From positions 1 through 36,104 of IMG/VR virus record IMGVR_UViG_3300038701_000890: a DNA stretch of 36,104 nt; one strand, given 5' to 3'. The notes under the pieces are model-generated. The model saw nothing but the letters and a program-made list of their open reading frames with translations. It was not told the DNA's origin and ran no database searches. A program made the position numbers and the translations under genes. This document shows, in pieces, positions 14,411 through 21,953 of the stretch (positions within the stretch are counted from its first letter, which is position 1; every line of letters begins with the position of its first letter). Source of the DNA: a virus.

Positions 14411-16026
14411 CGACCCACCTATCATGTGATGAGTGTGGAAGCAGCGATGCATTGACCGACTACGAGGACGGTGCTTACTGCTTCTCATGTAAGACCAAGT
14501 TCACATCAGACGGCACAATCAACGTGAAGGCCCCTAGCAGCCCCTCTGTTGCGTTAAAGGACCACCCTGGTGTAAAGTGTCAGGGTATACCCGATAGACG
14601 CATCAGCGAGGCTGTATGTAGCTTCTACGGCATACGGTCTACAATAGTCAATGGTAGGGAGATCCAACGGCACTATCCAGTGTACAAGAAGGGATCTCTC
14701 ACAGGCTATAAGACACGCACACTGCCAAAGGACTTCAGCAAGGACCACCGCGGTGACACCAAGGGCCCTATTCAGTTGTTTGGGCAGCACCTATTCAACT
14801 CAGGGCCTGTGATCCTAGTTACGGCAGGCGAAGAGGACGCCATGGCTGCACACGAGATCACCAAGTTCAAAAGTAAGACGGGGCGCGGCTATCCAGCCGT
14901 CTCCCTGCCTAATGGATGCAATATCAAGGCACTTAAAGAGAATCTTCAGTGGTTCAGTGGTTTTGATAAAATAATATTATGTTTAGATCAAGAAGAAGAT
15001 AAGGATCTTAAAGATGCAGAAGAATTCTCCAGAATCTTTCCTCCCGGAAAGTGCTTTATTGCCAGATTTAGCGAAAATGATGTCTCAGATATGTGCAGAT
15101 CAGGGAAGTTTTCAGAATTTTACTCCTCGCTCTTCCAAGCAAAGCCATTTAAACCGGCTGGTATTATTAGGTGCTCCGATACCTGGGGAGAGTGGCTACG
15201 ACGCGATGAATACGAATCTGTGGTATTTCCGAGAGGGTGGGGGCTTGAACCTTACGGTGACATACTACGACTAGGCAGCCTGATCACTCTAGGTGCGGGC
15301 ACGGGCGTCGGTAAGACGACCCTGTTTAAAGAGCTAGAGTATCAAGTATTCTCTCAGTCTGACTACAACGTCGGCATAATTCACTTAGAGGAGCCCGTAT
15401 GTGACACAGTAGGAGGCCTGCTGTCTATACATATGGAAGCAAGACTAGGAGATAAAGACTGTAAGATCCCTATGGCAGACCAGCGTAAAGCCTGGGAAGA
15501 AGTATTTGCCTCTGATCGTTTTGTTTTAGACCAAGCATTTGGTCACCTAGAACCCGACGGCCTCCTAGATAAGATACGCTACATGGCACACGCTGGTGGC
15601 TGTAAGTTTATTTTTATTGATCATTTATCTGCACTAACTAGTCTCTACGGCAGTGACCGTGGCGGCTCTAAGATAGAGAAAACAGAACAACTTGTGACGT
15701 CACTCCAGATGCTTACACAAGAACTAAGTATATGTATAGTAATGGCAGCTCACGTACGTAAAAGAGACGACAAGTCTACAAGCTACGAGAACGGCGCTAT
15801 AGCTAACTTAGACAGCCTTTCTGGCTCTGCCTCTATAAAGAACTACTCTGACGCAGTAATGGTCATACAGCGCGACCAGAGGGTCCCTGACAGCCCTCTA
15901 GTTCTACATGTAATTAAGAATAGACTGACTGGCAAATTAGGCCCGTCGAATAAGTTGACGTTTAATTCAGAGAAATGTAGAATACAAGAATATAAGGAAG
16001 TAGCAGTAGGTGGAGACTTGTTATGA
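14407..16026 (+). CDS. Bifunctional DNA primase-helicase (T7 gp4-like)
   Basis: The 539-residue protein combines the three parts of T7 gp4-type replicative enzymes. A zinc finger uses Cys7, Cys10, Cys25 and Cys28 (SCDECGS and YCFSCKTKF). A TOPRIM primase core contains VILVTAGEEDAMAAHEI and IILCLDQEEDKD. The DnaB-type helicase has Walker A GAGTGVGKTTLFKE, Walker B FIFIDHLSAL and a later ENGAIANLDSLSGSASIKNY with a conserved SGS turn. It would unwind the fork and prime lagging-strand synthesis for the polymerase encoded next. Start and stop overlap both neighbours by four bases (ATGA type), so it is translated with exonuclease and polymerase as a set. Confidence 0.93.
   Translation: MTTHLSCDECGSSDALTDYEDGAYCFSCKTKFTSDGTINVKAPSSPSVALKDHPGVKCQGIPDRRISEAVCSFYGIRSTIVNGREIQRHYPVYKKGSLTGYKTRTLPKDFSKDHRGDTKGPIQLFGQHLFNSGPVILVTAGEEDAMAAHEITKFKSKTGRGYPAVSLPNGCNIKALKENLQWFSGFDKIILCLDQEEDKDLKDAEEFSRIFPPGKCFIARFSENDVSDMCRSGKFSEFYSSLFQAKPFKPAGIIRCSDTWGEWLRRDEYESVVFPRGWGLEPYGDILRLGSLITLGAGTGVGKTTLFKELEYQVFSQSDYNVGIIHLEEPVCDTVGGLLSIHMEARLGDKDCKIPMADQRKAWEEVFASDRFVLDQAFGHLEPDGLLDKIRYMAHAGGCKFIFIDHLSALTSLYGSDRGGSKIEKTEQLVTSLQMLTQELSICIVMAAHVRKRDDKSTSYENGAIANLDSLSGSASIKNYSDAVMVIQRDQRVPDSPLVLHVIKNRLTGKLGPSNKLTFNSEKCRIQEYKEVAVGGDLL
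15955..15983 (+). promoter_or_regulatory. Possible sigma70 promoter upstream of DNA polymerase
   Basis: TTGACG, 17 bases, TAGAAT matches the sigma70 consensus in five of six bases at each hexamer. It sits in the end of the primase-helicase gene about 40 bases before the polymerase ATG, so it could give extra transcription of the polymerase and downstream genes. Lies within coding sequence, so chance is possible. Confidence 0.35.
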
Positions 16027-17759
16027 AAATAGTTATAGACTTTGAAACAACAGACTGGGGTATACAGGATGGCATAGGCAGTGGCTGGGCCTTTGGTGCA
16101 GTTCAAGTACTTGGATGTGGCATCAAGGTCGAAGACGGCCCTACTGAGTATGTCACGGACCTCGCCAAGGTTGTAGACGTATGTAGCCAAGCAGATACAA
16201 TTATAGCTCACAACGCCCAGTACGAAGCTGGAATTCTTTGTTTCCTAGGCGTAGACATTAGTCGTAAGCAGTTCTTTTGCACAAAGATAGGCGCTAAATT
16301 AGAAGATAATGATTTATTTGATTATTCTCTTGACACACTTGCAATTACTAGATATAATGAAGGAAAGGAGACAAACAGATTGATAGAGGTAGGAGCCCAG
16401 ATCGGTCTGTATACTCTTCCAGAGAACTATCTTGAGGATGGAAAGAAGATGAATACTCTTCGTAATAAGTGTAAGAAAATAGCGATGCATAACTTAGATG
16501 CAATACAGGAAGCCAGCCCTGTTGTAGCTGAGTACTGTATCCAAGACGTAGATCTAACTGCAAGACTACACGCTGACCTCCTTAAGACAGTAGGAGAGGC
16601 GGTATACGCCCACTATTGTAAGCTAATCAATGTAGTAACGGCCATGAGAGCCAAAGGCATCAGAGTAGATATCAAAAAGACGTATGAGGTGCGCTCAGAG
16701 CTTAAAAAGGCCCTACGCTCCGCTGAACGTGATCTATGGTGCCTATACGGTCATTTTAATTATAACTCCCCCGTACAGGTAAAGAAGTGGGCTAAAGAGC
16801 ACCTTCAGTTGTCCGGTATAAAGGATGATGAGGGTAAAGAGTCATTCGGTAAGGAATTTATAGAGAAAAATGAAGATGTACTAGGAGTTAGGCTTCTAGG
16901 AGAGTGTAAAAAGCTCTCTAAACTAGAGTCCTTCTGTAAAACAGTAATTGAACACGAGAAGAATGGCCGAGTACACCCCGAATTAAATATTATGCAAGCC
17001 CGTACAGGGCGCTTCAGCTGTACGTCCCCCAACGTACAACAAATTCCAGGTCGTGATAAGATCTGGGCCCCAAAACTCCGCTCTTTATTTTTGCCAGAAG
17101 AGGGAGAAGAGTGGTATAGTTTGGACTTTAGTAGCCAAGAACCCCGACTACAAGTTCACTATGCCGAAGCCATAGGAAGTGTTTCAGGCAAGGAGTTAGC
17201 TCAGACCTACCGCCTTGACCCTAGAAACGACATATACACCACCGTTTGTGAAGAAGTAAAACGACTCTCTGGAGTTGAAATGACACGCTCACAAAGCAAA
17301 GTGATGACCCTGGCACTTTCCTATGGCATGGGTGCTGATAAAGGAGCTAAGGCCCTTGGCGTATCTGTACGAGAGTACAATAAAATCAAGAAGGCTTACT
17401 TTCAAGGGGCCTCTTACTTAAAAGAACTTAACCAATACTGTCAAAACAAGATGACAGAGAGGGGCTACATATTCACACTGGGCCGTAGAAAGATACAGAC
17501 GACCCCAGGGAAGGAATATAAAGCACTCAACGGCCTTATACAGGGTTCAGCCTTCGACCAGACGGCAGAGGCTCTTATACAGGCTTACGATGCGGGACTG
17601 CTTCCCCTAACGACCATCCACGATGAGATTGCCCTCTCTTCTGGAGACATCAAAGAAGCAGAGAAATTACAAGAAATTATGCAAACATGCATGAAACTTA
17701 GCGTCCCAAGTGTCGCTGATATAAACAAAGGCCCCAACTGGGGCGAAGCTAAAGGCTAG
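16023..17759 (+). CDS. polA-like: Family A DNA polymerase with 3'-5' exonuclease domain
   Basis: The 578-residue polymerase is the phage replicase. The N-terminal proofreading domain has VIDFETTDWG (Asp6, Glu8), TIIAHNAQYEAG and VAEYCIQDVD, the Exo I-III motifs, apparently intact. The polymerase domain has motif A YSLDFSSQEPRLQ (Asp368; Phe and Gln-Glu-Pro-Arg variant common in phages), motif B RSQSKVMTLALSYGMG (Lys426, Tyr434) and motif C TIHDEIAL (His533, Asp534). The residue equivalent to E. coli Phe762 is Leu430. There is no 5'-3' exonuclease domain. It overlaps the primase-helicase stop by four bases and is followed ten bases later by the SSB-like gene, giving a compact replisome operon. 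Confidence 0.95.
   Translation: MKIVIDFETTDWGIQDGIGSGWAFGAVQVLGCGIKVEDGPTEYVTDLAKVVDVCSQADTIIAHNAQYEAGILCFLGVDISRKQFFCTKIGAKLEDNDLFDYSLDTLAITRYNEGKETNRLIEVGAQIGLYTLPENYLEDGKKMNTLRNKCKKIAMHNLDAIQEASPVVAEYCIQDVDLTARLHADLLKTVGEAVYAHYCKLINVVTAMRAKGIRVDIKKTYEVRSELKKALRSAERDLWCLYGHFNYNSPVQVKKWAKEHLQLSGIKDDEGKESFGKEFIEKNEDVLGVRLLGECKKLSKLESFCKTVIEHEKNGRVHPELNIMQARTGRFSCTSPNVQQIPGRDKIWAPKLRSLFLPEEGEEWYSLDFSSQEPRLQVHYAEAIGSVSGKELAQTYRLDPRNDIYTTVCEEVKRLSGVEMTRSQSKVMTLALSYGMGADKGAKALGVSVREYNKIKKAYFQGASYLKELNQYCQNKMTERGYIFTLGRRKIQTTPGKEYKALNGLIQGSAFDQTAEALIQAYDAGLLPLTTIHDEIALSSGDIKEAEKLQEIMQTCMKLSVPSVADINKGPNWGEAKG
16330..16358 (+). promoter_or_regulatory. Perfect-consensus sigma70-type sequence inside the polymerase gene
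   Basis: TTGACA, exactly 17 bases, TATAAT. All twelve consensus bases and the ideal spacing are present, in the sense direction about 310 bases into the polymerase frame, encoding parts of LDTLAITRYN. If used, it would give a transcript lacking the polymerase start and serving SSB onward. Being in coding sequence, its use is uncertain. Confidence 0.45.
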
Positions 17760-17768
17760 GAGGATATT

Positions 17769-18341
17769 ATGGCACTTAAAGGTATTACAGCAGGTGGTGG
17801 ATCAGCACCGTCAAAGTTTGAACCATTAACTAAAGGCGTACACGCCGCACGTCTCGTCCGTATCATTGATTTAGGTATGCAAAGAGATGAATATCAGGGA
17901 GAAGTAAAAGAAAGACATAAGTTATTCCTTACATTCTCAGTACCTGGTGAAACAGTAAAAATAGATGGCAAAGACAAGCCTAAGTATGTTTCTATAGAGA
18001 CGACGGCCTCTTTCCATGAGAAGGCTAAGCTTACGGCCCTGGTCACGGCCCTAGATCCTACACTAGATCTAGATGCTACACTAGACATTACTAGCTTGCT
18101 GGGTAAGGGCGTACAGCTCAACATAGGCCATACTGCAGGCGGTAACGCTAAGGTCACCACGGCCATCCCACTGTCTAAAGGACAGACGGTCGAGGACATG
18201 GGAGAGCCCCTAGAGGCCTTCGACTTCGACAACCCTGATAAAGCTATGTTTGATACTTTCCCTAAGTTCATTCAAGAGCGTATCCAAGAAGCACTAGACT
18301 TTAAAGGATTCGGCAGTACGGTCCTACCTGAGGTCATGTGA
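17769..18341 (+). CDS. Putative single-stranded DNA-binding protein of phage type
   Basis: The 190-residue protein starts MALKGITAGGGSAPSKFEPL after AGGAGG and continues with a pattern (GVHAARLVRIIDLGMQRDEY, then KPKYVSIETTASFHEKAKLT) shared with phage proteins annotated as ssDNA-binding or DNA-stabilising, which fold as an OB-like barrel. The C-terminus contains FPKFIQERIQEALDFKGFGS, another feature of the group. It directly follows the polymerase, the usual place for such a gene. It would coat single strands at the fork and assist the exonuclease. Identification is by pattern memory rather than catalytic motif. Confidence 0.7.
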   Translation: MALKGITAGGGSAPSKFEPLTKGVHAARLVRIIDLGMQRDEYQGEVKERHKLFLTFSVPGETVKIDGKDKPKYVSIETTASFHEKAKLTALVTALDPTLDLDATLDITSLLGKGVQLNIGHTAGGNAKVTTAIPLSKGQTVEDMGEPLEAFDFDNPDKAMFDTFPKFIQERIQEALDFKGFGSTVLPEVM

Positions 18342-18691
18342 GTAGAAGGGAAGCAAATCGACGGTATGAAAAGACCAAGAAAGGCTTCCTCATGAGGGCG
18401 TACCGCAATATGATCTGCCGTGTAGATGGCACACATCACGAGCGGTCCGTCTCTTGCTATGGCCAAGAGCTCCTCCCTAAAGAGGAATTCTATGAGTGGT
18501 CCCTAAATAACCCCGACTTTCACGACCTCTTTGAGGAGTGGGAGCGGGCAGGGTACGAGAGGAGGCTTTCTCCCTCAGTAAACAGAATAGATCCTAGGTT
18601 TGGATACTATTTATTAAATATGCAGTGGGTCACCCTAGGTGAGGGGTCCCGAAGGCACGTACAATATAGATATCGAGGGAAGATAGTATAA
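18338..18691 (+). CDS. HNH-endonuclease-like small protein
   Basis: The 117-residue protein starts with GTG overlapping the SSB-like stop (GTGA). Its second half has SVNRIDPRFGYYLLNMQWVT, close to the ...(V/I)DRI....GY...N.QW(V/L)T block at the core of phage HNH/AP2-type and homing-endonuclease relatives. The first half (basic, RREANRRYEKTKKGFLMRAY) suits DNA binding, and CRVDGTHHE gives a possible His pair. A classical D/E-H-N...H triad is not clear, so it may be a degenerate or variant nuclease. It lies compactly within the replication operon rather than interrupting a gene, so it is probably not a freshly inserted homing element. Confidence 0.6.
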   Translation: MSRREANRRYEKTKKGFLMRAYRNMICRVDGTHHERSVSCYGQELLPKEEFYEWSLNNPDFHDLFEEWERAGYERRLSPSVNRIDPRFGYYLLNMQWVTLGEGSRRHVQYRYRGKIV

Positions 18692-19407
18692 TGATAGAAC
18701 AAGAAGCAAAAGAAAGGGTCCTAGTCATATCGGACATACAGTGTCCTTTTCATCATGAAGATACGATGGCGTTCTTAAAGGCCGTAAAGAAACAATACAA
18801 GCCAACGACCGTCGTCAATATTGGTGACCTAGTTGATAATTATTGTTTATCTGCTTGGACAAAGGATCCAGATGCAATAAGCGCTAATGATGAGATTACA
18901 CAGATGAGGGCCTTCATAAAGGAATACAATAAAGTCTTCCCTAAGGGCGTAATGCTAGAGAGCAACCACAATCTTAGACTAGAACGCGCTGCTGTGAGGG
19001 CTGGCATACCTAGACACTTCCTGAAAGACGAGCATGCATGGAGTGGCCTAGCTAAAGGATGGGAACTTACTGATGAGGTCGTAATTGACGGCGTCGCTTA
19101 TATGCACGGTGATCAACAAGGAGCTGGCGGTCAGAATGCTGCTCTTAATAGAGTTAAGCTTAGAGGGCGCTCGGTAGTTGCCGGACACCTTCATACTCAG
19201 TCTTGTATTGTTTACCACGCCACGAAAGAGGCGCTAATGTTTGGAATGCAGGTTGGTTGCTTAATTGACCATAAGGCCCTTGCATTCGCATACTGCAAAA
19301 ATGCACTAAAGAAACCAATATTAAGTGTAGGTATCGTGGACAAAGGCGTCCCTCAGATTATACCTATGTTATTAGATGAAGAAGGTCGATGGACTGGGAG
19401 GTTATAA
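18691..19407 (+). CDS. Calcineurin-like metallophosphoesterase
   Basis: The 238-residue protein shows the metallophosphoesterase motif series: VISDIQCPFHH (residues 12-22), VNIGDLVDN (42-50), ESNHN (90-94, the GNHD/E position with Asn and His), MHGDQQG (138-144) and VAGHLHTQ (163-170) with the two final His ligands. The first motif reads D-x-Q where most families have D-x-H. This variant occurs in phage members, and two-metal chemistry should remain possible. Substrate is unknown: DNA ends, nucleotides or a protein. Start overlaps the previous stop (TAATG) and its own stop overlaps the MazG-like start the same way. Confidence 0.8.
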   Translation: MIEQEAKERVLVISDIQCPFHHEDTMAFLKAVKKQYKPTTVVNIGDLVDNYCLSAWTKDPDAISANDEITQMRAFIKEYNKVFPKGVMLESNHNLRLERAAVRAGIPRHFLKDEHAWSGLAKGWELTDEVVIDGVAYMHGDQQGAGGQNAALNRVKLRGRSVVAGHLHTQSCIVYHATKEALMFGMQVGCLIDHKALAFAYCKNALKKPILSVGIVDKGVPQIIPMLLDEEGRWTGRL

Positions 19408-19724
19408 TGGATCTAAATAAACTAGCAGCAGAGCTGCACATGGTAAGTAAAGCAAACGGCCACTGGGCCAAGGGCAAGTATCCTGACCTAGGCACGGCCG
19501 TAACACTGGCTATAGGTGACCTAGCTGAGATAATTAAAAGAGATCAGAAGGGCGTAAAAGAGCAAGTATCTGATAATGTATCCTGTATTAACCATTTTGA
19601 AGAGAAACTAGCTGACGCAGTTATACGTTGTTTAGATATAGCAGCTGCCTATAAACTAGATATAGAAATGGCCGTCAAAAGCAAGGCCCTCTTAAACAAA
19701 GCGAGGATCCCACATAGTGAGTAG
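19407..19724 (+). CDS. MazG-like nucleotide pyrophosphohydrolase-type protein
   Basis: I place the start at ATG 19407, which has GGGAGG six bases upstream and overlaps the previous stop, giving 105 residues. The pattern AKGKYPDLGTAVTLAIGDLA then HFEEKLADAVIRCLDIAAAY and LDIEMAVKSKALLNKARIPH matches the all-alpha NTP pyrophosphatase (MazG-like) layout, with helices carrying E..LADAVIR.LD and the ...K...N..R.PH ending. The first acidic metal-binding helix (usually E..E) reads GDLAEIIKR and is weaker than normal, so activity could be reduced. Such proteins cleave dNTPs or alarmones; in phages they are thought to adjust host (p)ppGpp or nucleotide pools. Confidence 0.65.
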   Translation: MDLNKLAAELHMVSKANGHWAKGKYPDLGTAVTLAIGDLAEIIKRDQKGVKEQVSDNVSCINHFEEKLADAVIRCLDIAAAYKLDIEMAVKSKALLNKARIPHSE

Positions 19725-20508
19725 TTTAACATTTATCATAGGCCCCTGTGCTATAGTTGATGTAGAGACCTCTGTTTTAGAGGCCCTGGCCATCAAGGAA
19801 GTACAGAAGATGGTAGAAGAGCAGTCTGGTGAGAAGATTGATATTATTTTTAAATCATCGTTCAATAAAGCTCAGCGTACACAAGGCGCCAGTTACCACG
19901 GAACGGGCGTACATGCTGGACTAGCTGCACTTCAAGCAGTTAAGGACATGACAGGCTTCCGGGTTACCAGTGACGTCCATAGCGTACAGGAGATAGAGGA
20001 AGCGGCTAACGTACTTGATCTTATTCAAATTCCTCATCAATTATGTAATTATACTGAAATACTAGAGGCAGCGGCCCTGACTGGGCTACCTATCTCAGTT
20101 AAGAAAGGCACCTTTACAAGTGTCAAAACAATGGAGGCAACGGTAGCCAAGATTAAGAATATCAACCCAGATGCAGAGATCATAATCATGGAGCGCGGCA
20201 ATATCTTTGGATATGACAAGGTAGTCGTTGATATACTGAATGTAGCTAGATTAAAGGAGATACCTGGTGTGTTTGTAGGTATTGATGCTACACACCCAGC
20301 ACAGGATCGCTCTCTAGCCCCTATACTTGCCATGTGTGGCGTTTCTGCTGGTGCAGACGTAGTCTTCCTTGAGTCCTGCTTGGACCCAACACAGGCGCCC
20401 TGTGACGGCCACTGTATGCCTTATACACAGGACCTTCCAACCATAGTAGCTAAGTGTATGCTTATAGAGATCACTAGACAGCTAGGGGAGGACGCGTGCG
20501 AATTATAG
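19717..20508 (+). CDS. kdsA: Kdo-8-phosphate synthase (metal-dependent type)
   Basis: This 263-residue enzyme would condense phosphoenolpyruvate with arabinose 5-phosphate to Kdo-8-phosphate. Family motifs are IIGPCAIVD, FKSSFNKAQRT, VTSDVHS, IQIPHQLCNYTEIL, VKKGTF, IMERGNIFGYDKVVVDI, GIDATHPAQ and FLESCLDPTQAPCDG. The four metal ligands of the metal-dependent class, Cys11, His193, Glu219 and Asp230, are all in place (in Aquifex KdsA, Cys11, His185, Glu222, Asp233), so this is not the metal-free E. coli kind. GTG start at 19717, GAGG ten bases before. It sits in the replication operon, far from kdsB and Maf, overlapping both neighbours by a few bases. G+C (43% in 20041-20100) is like its surroundings. 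Confidence 0.93.
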   Translation: MSSLTFIIGPCAIVDVETSVLEALAIKEVQKMVEEQSGEKIDIIFKSSFNKAQRTQGASYHGTGVHAGLAALQAVKDMTGFRVTSDVHSVQEIEEAANVLDLIQIPHQLCNYTEILEAAALTGLPISVKKGTFTSVKTMEATVAKIKNINPDAEIIIMERGNIFGYDKVVVDILNVARLKEIPGVFVGIDATHPAQDRSLAPILAMCGVSAGADVVFLESCLDPTQAPCDGHCMPYTQDLPTIVAKCMLIEITRQLGEDACEL

Positions 20509-21014
20509 CCATAGACCCAGGTATTAATGAGACCTCGTATATCATAATGGATCCCGGTCCTAAAATAATAGGTGGGGCCCTCATTAAGAATCCTTATCGC
20601 TCTACGGGTAAAGTAGCACGACTAGAGAAAGCACAAGCAATGGCCCTGGCTCTTGAGAGGGAGCTAGTGCGGTTAAACAAAGTAGAACTGGCAATCATCG
20701 AGGCGTCTACAGGAAGCCACGGAGGGCGCTGTAACGTCAATACAATGTGCAGGCTGGCCATCATAAGCGGCGTAGCTTACGGGGCCTGCAATGCAGCAGA
20801 GAAGATCTTCGTACCGCCTCCTACATGGAAGAAGGTACAGGATAAGTATAAGAATCACGACTTGTACTTAGAGCCACTGACTAAGGCTCAACGGCGCTCA
20901 CTAGAGATAAAGCTAGCTAGGGTGCCTAAATCAAAACAACATAATCTTATAGACGCCTACTGTATGGCGCTGTGGGGACAGGAGATTTATATAAATGAAG
21001 ACATTAATAATTAA
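20496..21014 (+). CDS. RuvC-like Holliday junction resolvase / RNase H-fold nuclease
   Basis: The 172-residue protein starts with GTG at 20496 behind AGGGGAGG and reads MRIIAIDPGINETSYIIMD, the first strand of RuvC with catalytic Asp7. VELAIIEAS supplies the second acid (Glu69) and NLIDAYCMALWG the late Asp (153), after an upstream His. Spacing is that of RuvC-type resolvases. It would cut branched replication and recombination intermediates so that terminase can package linear DNA. The 13-base overlap with kdsA shows co-translation. Distinction from RuvC-fold homologues used in transcription (A22-like) rests on the intact acids. Confidence 0.82.
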   Translation: MRIIAIDPGINETSYIIMDPGPKIIGGALIKNPYRSTGKVARLEKAQAMALALERELVRLNKVELAIIEASTGSHGGRCNVNTMCRLAIISGVAYGACNAAEKIFVPPPTWKKVQDKYKNHDLYLEPLTKAQRRSLEIKLARVPKSKQHNLIDAYCMALWGQEIYINEDINN

Positions 21015-21192
21015 CATGCTTATGTCATTGGCCGTAACTATCTTAAACAACAAGACAGTACACAATGAGATCCGTAAACTAGCTAAGCGTACTGATAATG
21101 AGTACGATGATGCAGGCGTAGAAGCAATCATTGCCTTGTTTGGCCGTATTGCAACACTGCTTGGTAAGAAAAACAAAGAAACTGGAGGATAG
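20995..21192 (+). CDS. Small hypothetical protein upstream of the sigma factor (65 aa)
   Basis: The frame overlaps the RuvC-like gene by 20 bases and follows a GGACAGGAG site. The product MKTLIINMLMSLAVTILNNK has a hydrophobic N-terminal helix followed by a mixed-charge helix (EIRKLAKRTDNEYDDAGVEA) and a second hydrophobic patch IIALFGRIATLLGKKN. This could be a peripheral membrane or helix-bundle protein. It ends five bases before the sigma-factor GTG and carries its ribosome-binding site. A regulatory link to the sigma factor is conceivable from position only. Confidence 0.6.
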   Translation: MKTLIINMLMSLAVTILNNKTVHNEIRKLAKRTDNEYDDAGVEAIIALFGRIATLLGKKNKETGG

Positions 21193-21196
21193 GGCC

Positions 21197-21676
21197 GTGC
21201 AAGATCTTATACAGAAATACTACCCACAACTATATCGCTACTGTCAACAACACACCACCAACCACCAAGACTGTCAAGATCTTCTTCAAATCTCTGCTTG
21301 TAAAATGGTAGAGAAGGCGCATCAATTCGACGAAGCTCGGGGGTTCCTCCCCTGGGCTAAGGTGGTTATATACCGCTGTTTCGTTGATGAGTGGCGTAAA
21401 GAGCAGAGGAAGATACAGACGACCGAGTTAGAAGAAGAGATCACTGAAGACTACCTACCCGCACCGAGCATCGTACGTGATGTACTTGTTTCTATGGGTA
21501 AAGAGCACCGCTACCTCCTAGCTGCCCTGTATATGCATGGCATGACTCAAAAGGAGCTAGCAGAAGAATTAGGCGTGTCTGTCTCCTATATAAAAAGACA
21601 CGTAGATAAAGCAAAGAAGTCATTTACGAGGTACTATGATGAATATAATCACGCTATTGGCGAGTCCTATTGTTGA
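21197..21676 (+). CDS. ECF-like RNA polymerase sigma factor
   Basis: The best start is GTG 21197, seven bases after GGAGGA, giving 159 residues (VQDLIQKYYPQLYRYCQQHT). Region 2 is seen as NHQDCQDLLQISACKMVEKA, then RGFLPWAKVVIYRCFVDEWR leading to KEQRK, the helix that reads the -10 element. Region 4 is LLAALYMHGMTQKELAEELG and VSVSYIKRHVDKAKKSFTRY, a helix-turn-helix for the -35. There is no region 1 or 3, so it belongs with ECF types. It probably redirects host polymerase to phage promoters, likely those of the structural operon; candidate sites are elements A and B in the hub. No obvious anti-sigma. Confidence 0.88.
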   Translation: MQDLIQKYYPQLYRYCQQHTTNHQDCQDLLQISACKMVEKAHQFDEARGFLPWAKVVIYRCFVDEWRKEQRKIQTTELEEEITEDYLPAPSIVRDVLVSMGKEHRYLLAALYMHGMTQKELAEELGVSVSYIKRHVDKAKKSFTRYYDEYNHAIGESYC

Positions 21677-21884
21677 TGGAGTGCTAAAGGGGCTCAAAGA
21701 GATGAGCGCCATGAAGCAATTCGAACGAATGCAGGGAGAGATCCTTGAGGGTTGGACCTATAAGATTAAAGTAGAAGTAGAGAGGGCAATGAAGAAGAAT
21801 AACTGCCCCGTAGCGGCCTATAATGACGTAATGAAGGCCATAGAGGAGGTGATAGAAAGAGAATTCGATACAACTAAACTTTAG
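21639..21884 (+). CDS. Small hypothetical protein overlapping the sigma gene (81 aa)
   Basis: Two ATGs (21636 and 21639) occur together; the second lies seven bases from ACGAGG and is the better start. The protein MNIITLLASPIVDGVLKGLK has an amphipathic or hydrophobic start and then a charged helical body (MSAMKQFERMQGEILEGWTY, VERAMKKNN). Its first 38 bases overlap the end of the sigma-factor gene, so its translation depends on it. Such coupling is seen for sigma and anti-sigma pairs, but nothing in the sequence identifies one here. It ends three bases before a consensus promoter. Confidence 0.6.
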   Translation: MNIITLLASPIVDGVLKGLKEMSAMKQFERMQGEILEGWTYKIKVEVERAMKKNNCPVAAYNDVMKAIEEVIEREFDTTKL

Positions 21885-21887
21885 GGG

Positions 21888-21916
21888 TTGACTCGGTATT
21901 GTTTTATTTATATAAT
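21888..21916 (+). promoter_or_regulatory. Sigma70-type promoter for the small membrane-protein block
   Basis: TTGACT at 21888-21893, exactly 17 bases, TATAAT at 21911-21916. It lies in a true intergenic gap (21885-21953), unlike most other matches, with a start expected near 21923 and the ribosome-binding site GGGAGGA at 21943-21949. It should drive the membrane-protein, DUF1937 and DUF5664 genes independently of the upstream operon. Confidence 0.75.
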
Positions 21917-21953
21917 AAAGTTATACACCAAAGACAACCATCGGGAGGATGTC

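Noticed and set aside
18338-18691. Homing endonuclease with intron
   Set aside because: The HNH-like gene is tightly packed between two intact genes by stop/start overlaps and no split gene is next to it.
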